A stretch of DNA of 5,549 nucleotides from positions 1 through 5,549 of the forward strand of contig JAPTUI010000686.1 in NCBI GenBank assembly GCA_028067895.1, given 5' to 3'. The stretch comes from Pseudomonadota bacterium. GTDB taxonomy: Bacteria; Pseudomonadota; Gammaproteobacteria; Steroidobacterales; Steroidobacteraceae. Below are positions 4,428-5,549 of this stretch, piece after piece (the stretch's first letter is position 1; every line of letters begins with the position of its first letter). Under the pieces are notes generated by a model. That model had not been told where the DNA came from and searched no databases. It worked only from the letters and a program-made list of their open reading frames with translations. A program made the position numbers and the translations under genes.

Positions 4428-5549
4428 ATGCGAAGCACCCCTCGTCATCTGATTCTGGCAGCAGTGAGCGCAGCGCTGGCTCTCGGTCTTTCGGCCGCGG
4501 CCTCCGCGACGAACTTCCTGCAGGTCTACCACGAAGCGTTGCAGAACGACCCGACCTACCGGCAGGCGTATGCCACCTACATGGCGGCACGCGAGGCGCG
4601 CCCGGAGGCCTGGGCCGCGTTGCTGCCGCAGATCTCCGCCACGGCCGGCAAGACCTGGAGCCACGCCTCGGGCAGCAGCGGCCAGATCGGCAGCACCGCG
4701 AACAACACGTTCTACACCTACAACCTCAGCAGCAGCGCCAATACCGCCGCCAAGCAGTGGAGCCTGAATCTCTCCGAGAACCTGTTCTCCTGGACGGACT
4801 GGATGAACCTCAAGGCGGCCAACAAGCAAGTCGCCGAGGCCCAGGCCAACTATGAGGCGGCCGCCCAGGGCCTGATCCTGCGTACGGCGACGGCCTACTT
4901 CAATGTGCTTGCCGCCGTCGACACGTTGCACGCTCAGGAGTCCTCTCTGAAGGCGCTCACGCTCGGCCTGACGCAGGCCAAGGAGCGCTTCAAGGTCGGG
5001 CTGATCGCCATCACCGACGTCGAGCAGGCGCGCGCGGCGCGCGACACAGCGGCCGCCGCGGTGATCACCGCCAAGCAGACGCTCGCCAATGCGCTCGATC
5101 AGCTGCAGGTGATCACGGGCACGCAGTACTCGGACCTCACCGAGCCGGGCGAGGCGCTGCCGCTCGCCATGCCGCACCCGGCCAACCAGCAGGCCTGGGT
5201 GCAAACCTCGCTGAAGCAGAACCTTGCGCTCATCGCGAGCCGCATGGCGGCGGATGTCGCCCAGGACAATGTGCGCGCCGCGTTCGGCAGCGACATCCCG
5301 ACGATCAGTCTGGTGGCGAGCCGCTCCTACAGCAGCAGCAGCCAAAATGAGACGATTTTTGGCCAGGATTTCCATGGCCTCGGCTCGACCAGCAACGACC
5401 GGCAGATCGGCATCGAGTTCTCGCTGCCGCTGTTCAGCGGCGGCGGCGACGAGGCACGCATCCACCAGACCCAGTACCAGGCCATGGCCGCCCAGGATGC
5501 CGTCGAGCAGGCCTCCCGCTCGACCATCCAGCAGGCTCGCGACGCCTAC
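4428..5549 (+). CDS. tolC: TolC-family outer-membrane efflux/secretion channel, 3' end outside window
   Basis: 374 codons are present, open to the last base; TolC proteins usually have about 450-500 residues, so the last quarter is missing. TolC trimers form an outer-membrane barrel and periplasmic tunnel that docks with inner-membrane pumps or type I secretion systems. Residues 1-27 are a signal peptide (Arg2/Arg6, hydrophobic 8-21, ASA cleavage before Thr28). Family motifs are FLQVYHEALQNDPTY (30-44), QWSLNLSENLFSW (110-122), ILRTATAYFNVLAA (150-163), KVGLIAITDVEQARA (189-203), ALDQLQVITG (222-231) and IGIEFSLPLFSGG (327-339). Segments rich in Ser/Thr/Asn/Gly at about 76-108 and 299-324 fit the two surface loops of the barrel. 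AGGGA lies 5 nt before the ATG. The opposite strand is also open for most of this length, but that frame has no family features. tolC may be co-transcribed with the PCM-like gene. Confidence 0.95.
   Translation, partial: MRSTPRHLILAAVSAALALGLSAAASATNFLQVYHEALQNDPTYRQAYATYMAAREARPEAWAALLPQISATAGKTWSHASGSSGQIGSTANNTFYTYNLSSSANTAAKQWSLNLSENLFSWTDWMNLKAANKQVAEAQANYEAAAQGLILRTATAYFNVLAAVDTLHAQESSLKALTLGLTQAKERFKVGLIAITDVEQARAARDTAAAAVITAKQTLANALDQLQVITGTQYSDLTEPGEALPLAMPHPANQQAWVQTSLKQNLALIASRMAADVAQDNVRAAFGSDIPTISLVASRSYSSSSQNETIFGQDFHGLGSTSNDRQIGIEFSLPLFSGGGDEARIHQTQYQAMAAQDAVEQASRSTIQQARDAY

Noticed and set aside
4397..4855. A 152-codon plus-strand frame at the start of tolC
   Set aside because: Out of frame with tolC and made of Gln/Arg/Gly-rich sequence; it is an off-frame reading of the tolC N-terminal region.
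4416..5465. A 349-codon open frame on the minus strand across tolC
   Set aside because: Composition is Arg/Gly/Leu-rich without motifs. The plus-strand frame from 4428 has a signal peptide, ribosome-binding site and TolC motifs throughout and is open to the window end.

Overview
The window reads as ordinary chromosomal, high-GC proteobacterial DNA. Gene content and protein style suggest a gammaproteobacterium near the Xanthomonadales/Nevskiales/Steroidobacteraceae. This rests on the TolC sequence, the PCM-like/TolC pairing and a PAS-GGDEF-EAL protein typical of that group; it is an inference from family resemblance, not a search result. I see no phage, transposon, CRISPR, tRNA or rRNA signal.

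Layout. (1) Positions 1-113 hold the last 36 codons of a membrane H+-translocating pyrophosphatase (hppA), read rightward. (2) A small unrecognised gene of 99 codons (144-443, leftward) converges on it. (3) A 303-bp divergent intergenic region follows, with a perfect 15-bp palindrome lying in a plausible promoter for (4) msrB (747-1151, rightward), the zinc-type methionine-R-sulfoxide reductase. (5) Six bases later, convergent with msrB, lies a 766-residue membrane-anchored PAS-PAS-GGDEF-EAL protein (1158-3458, leftward) that should make and/or break cyclic-di-GMP. (6) The 229-bp divergent region 3459-3687 holds a bulged hairpin, a good sigma70-like promoter for the rightward side and a perfect 14-bp palindrome just after it. 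(7) A PCM-like SAM methyltransferase (3688-4335) follows, and (8) tolC (4428 to the window end), an outer-membrane efflux/secretion channel cut off by the window edge after 374 codons.

How they relate. PCM-like and tolC are co-directional and 92 bp apart, so they may share transcription from the promoter near 3607-3635. The rest looks like a set of independent housekeeping and signalling genes: proton pumping, oxidative protein repair, second-messenger turnover and export. No single pathway links them.

The observations most worth following are small ones: the PCM-like enzyme has lost the Thr/Ser residues of the canonical isoaspartyl methyltransferase active-site loop, MsrB has no resolving cysteine, and three symmetric DNA elements sit in promoter-like positions. 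I did not find convincing evidence of a previously undescribed multi-gene system.
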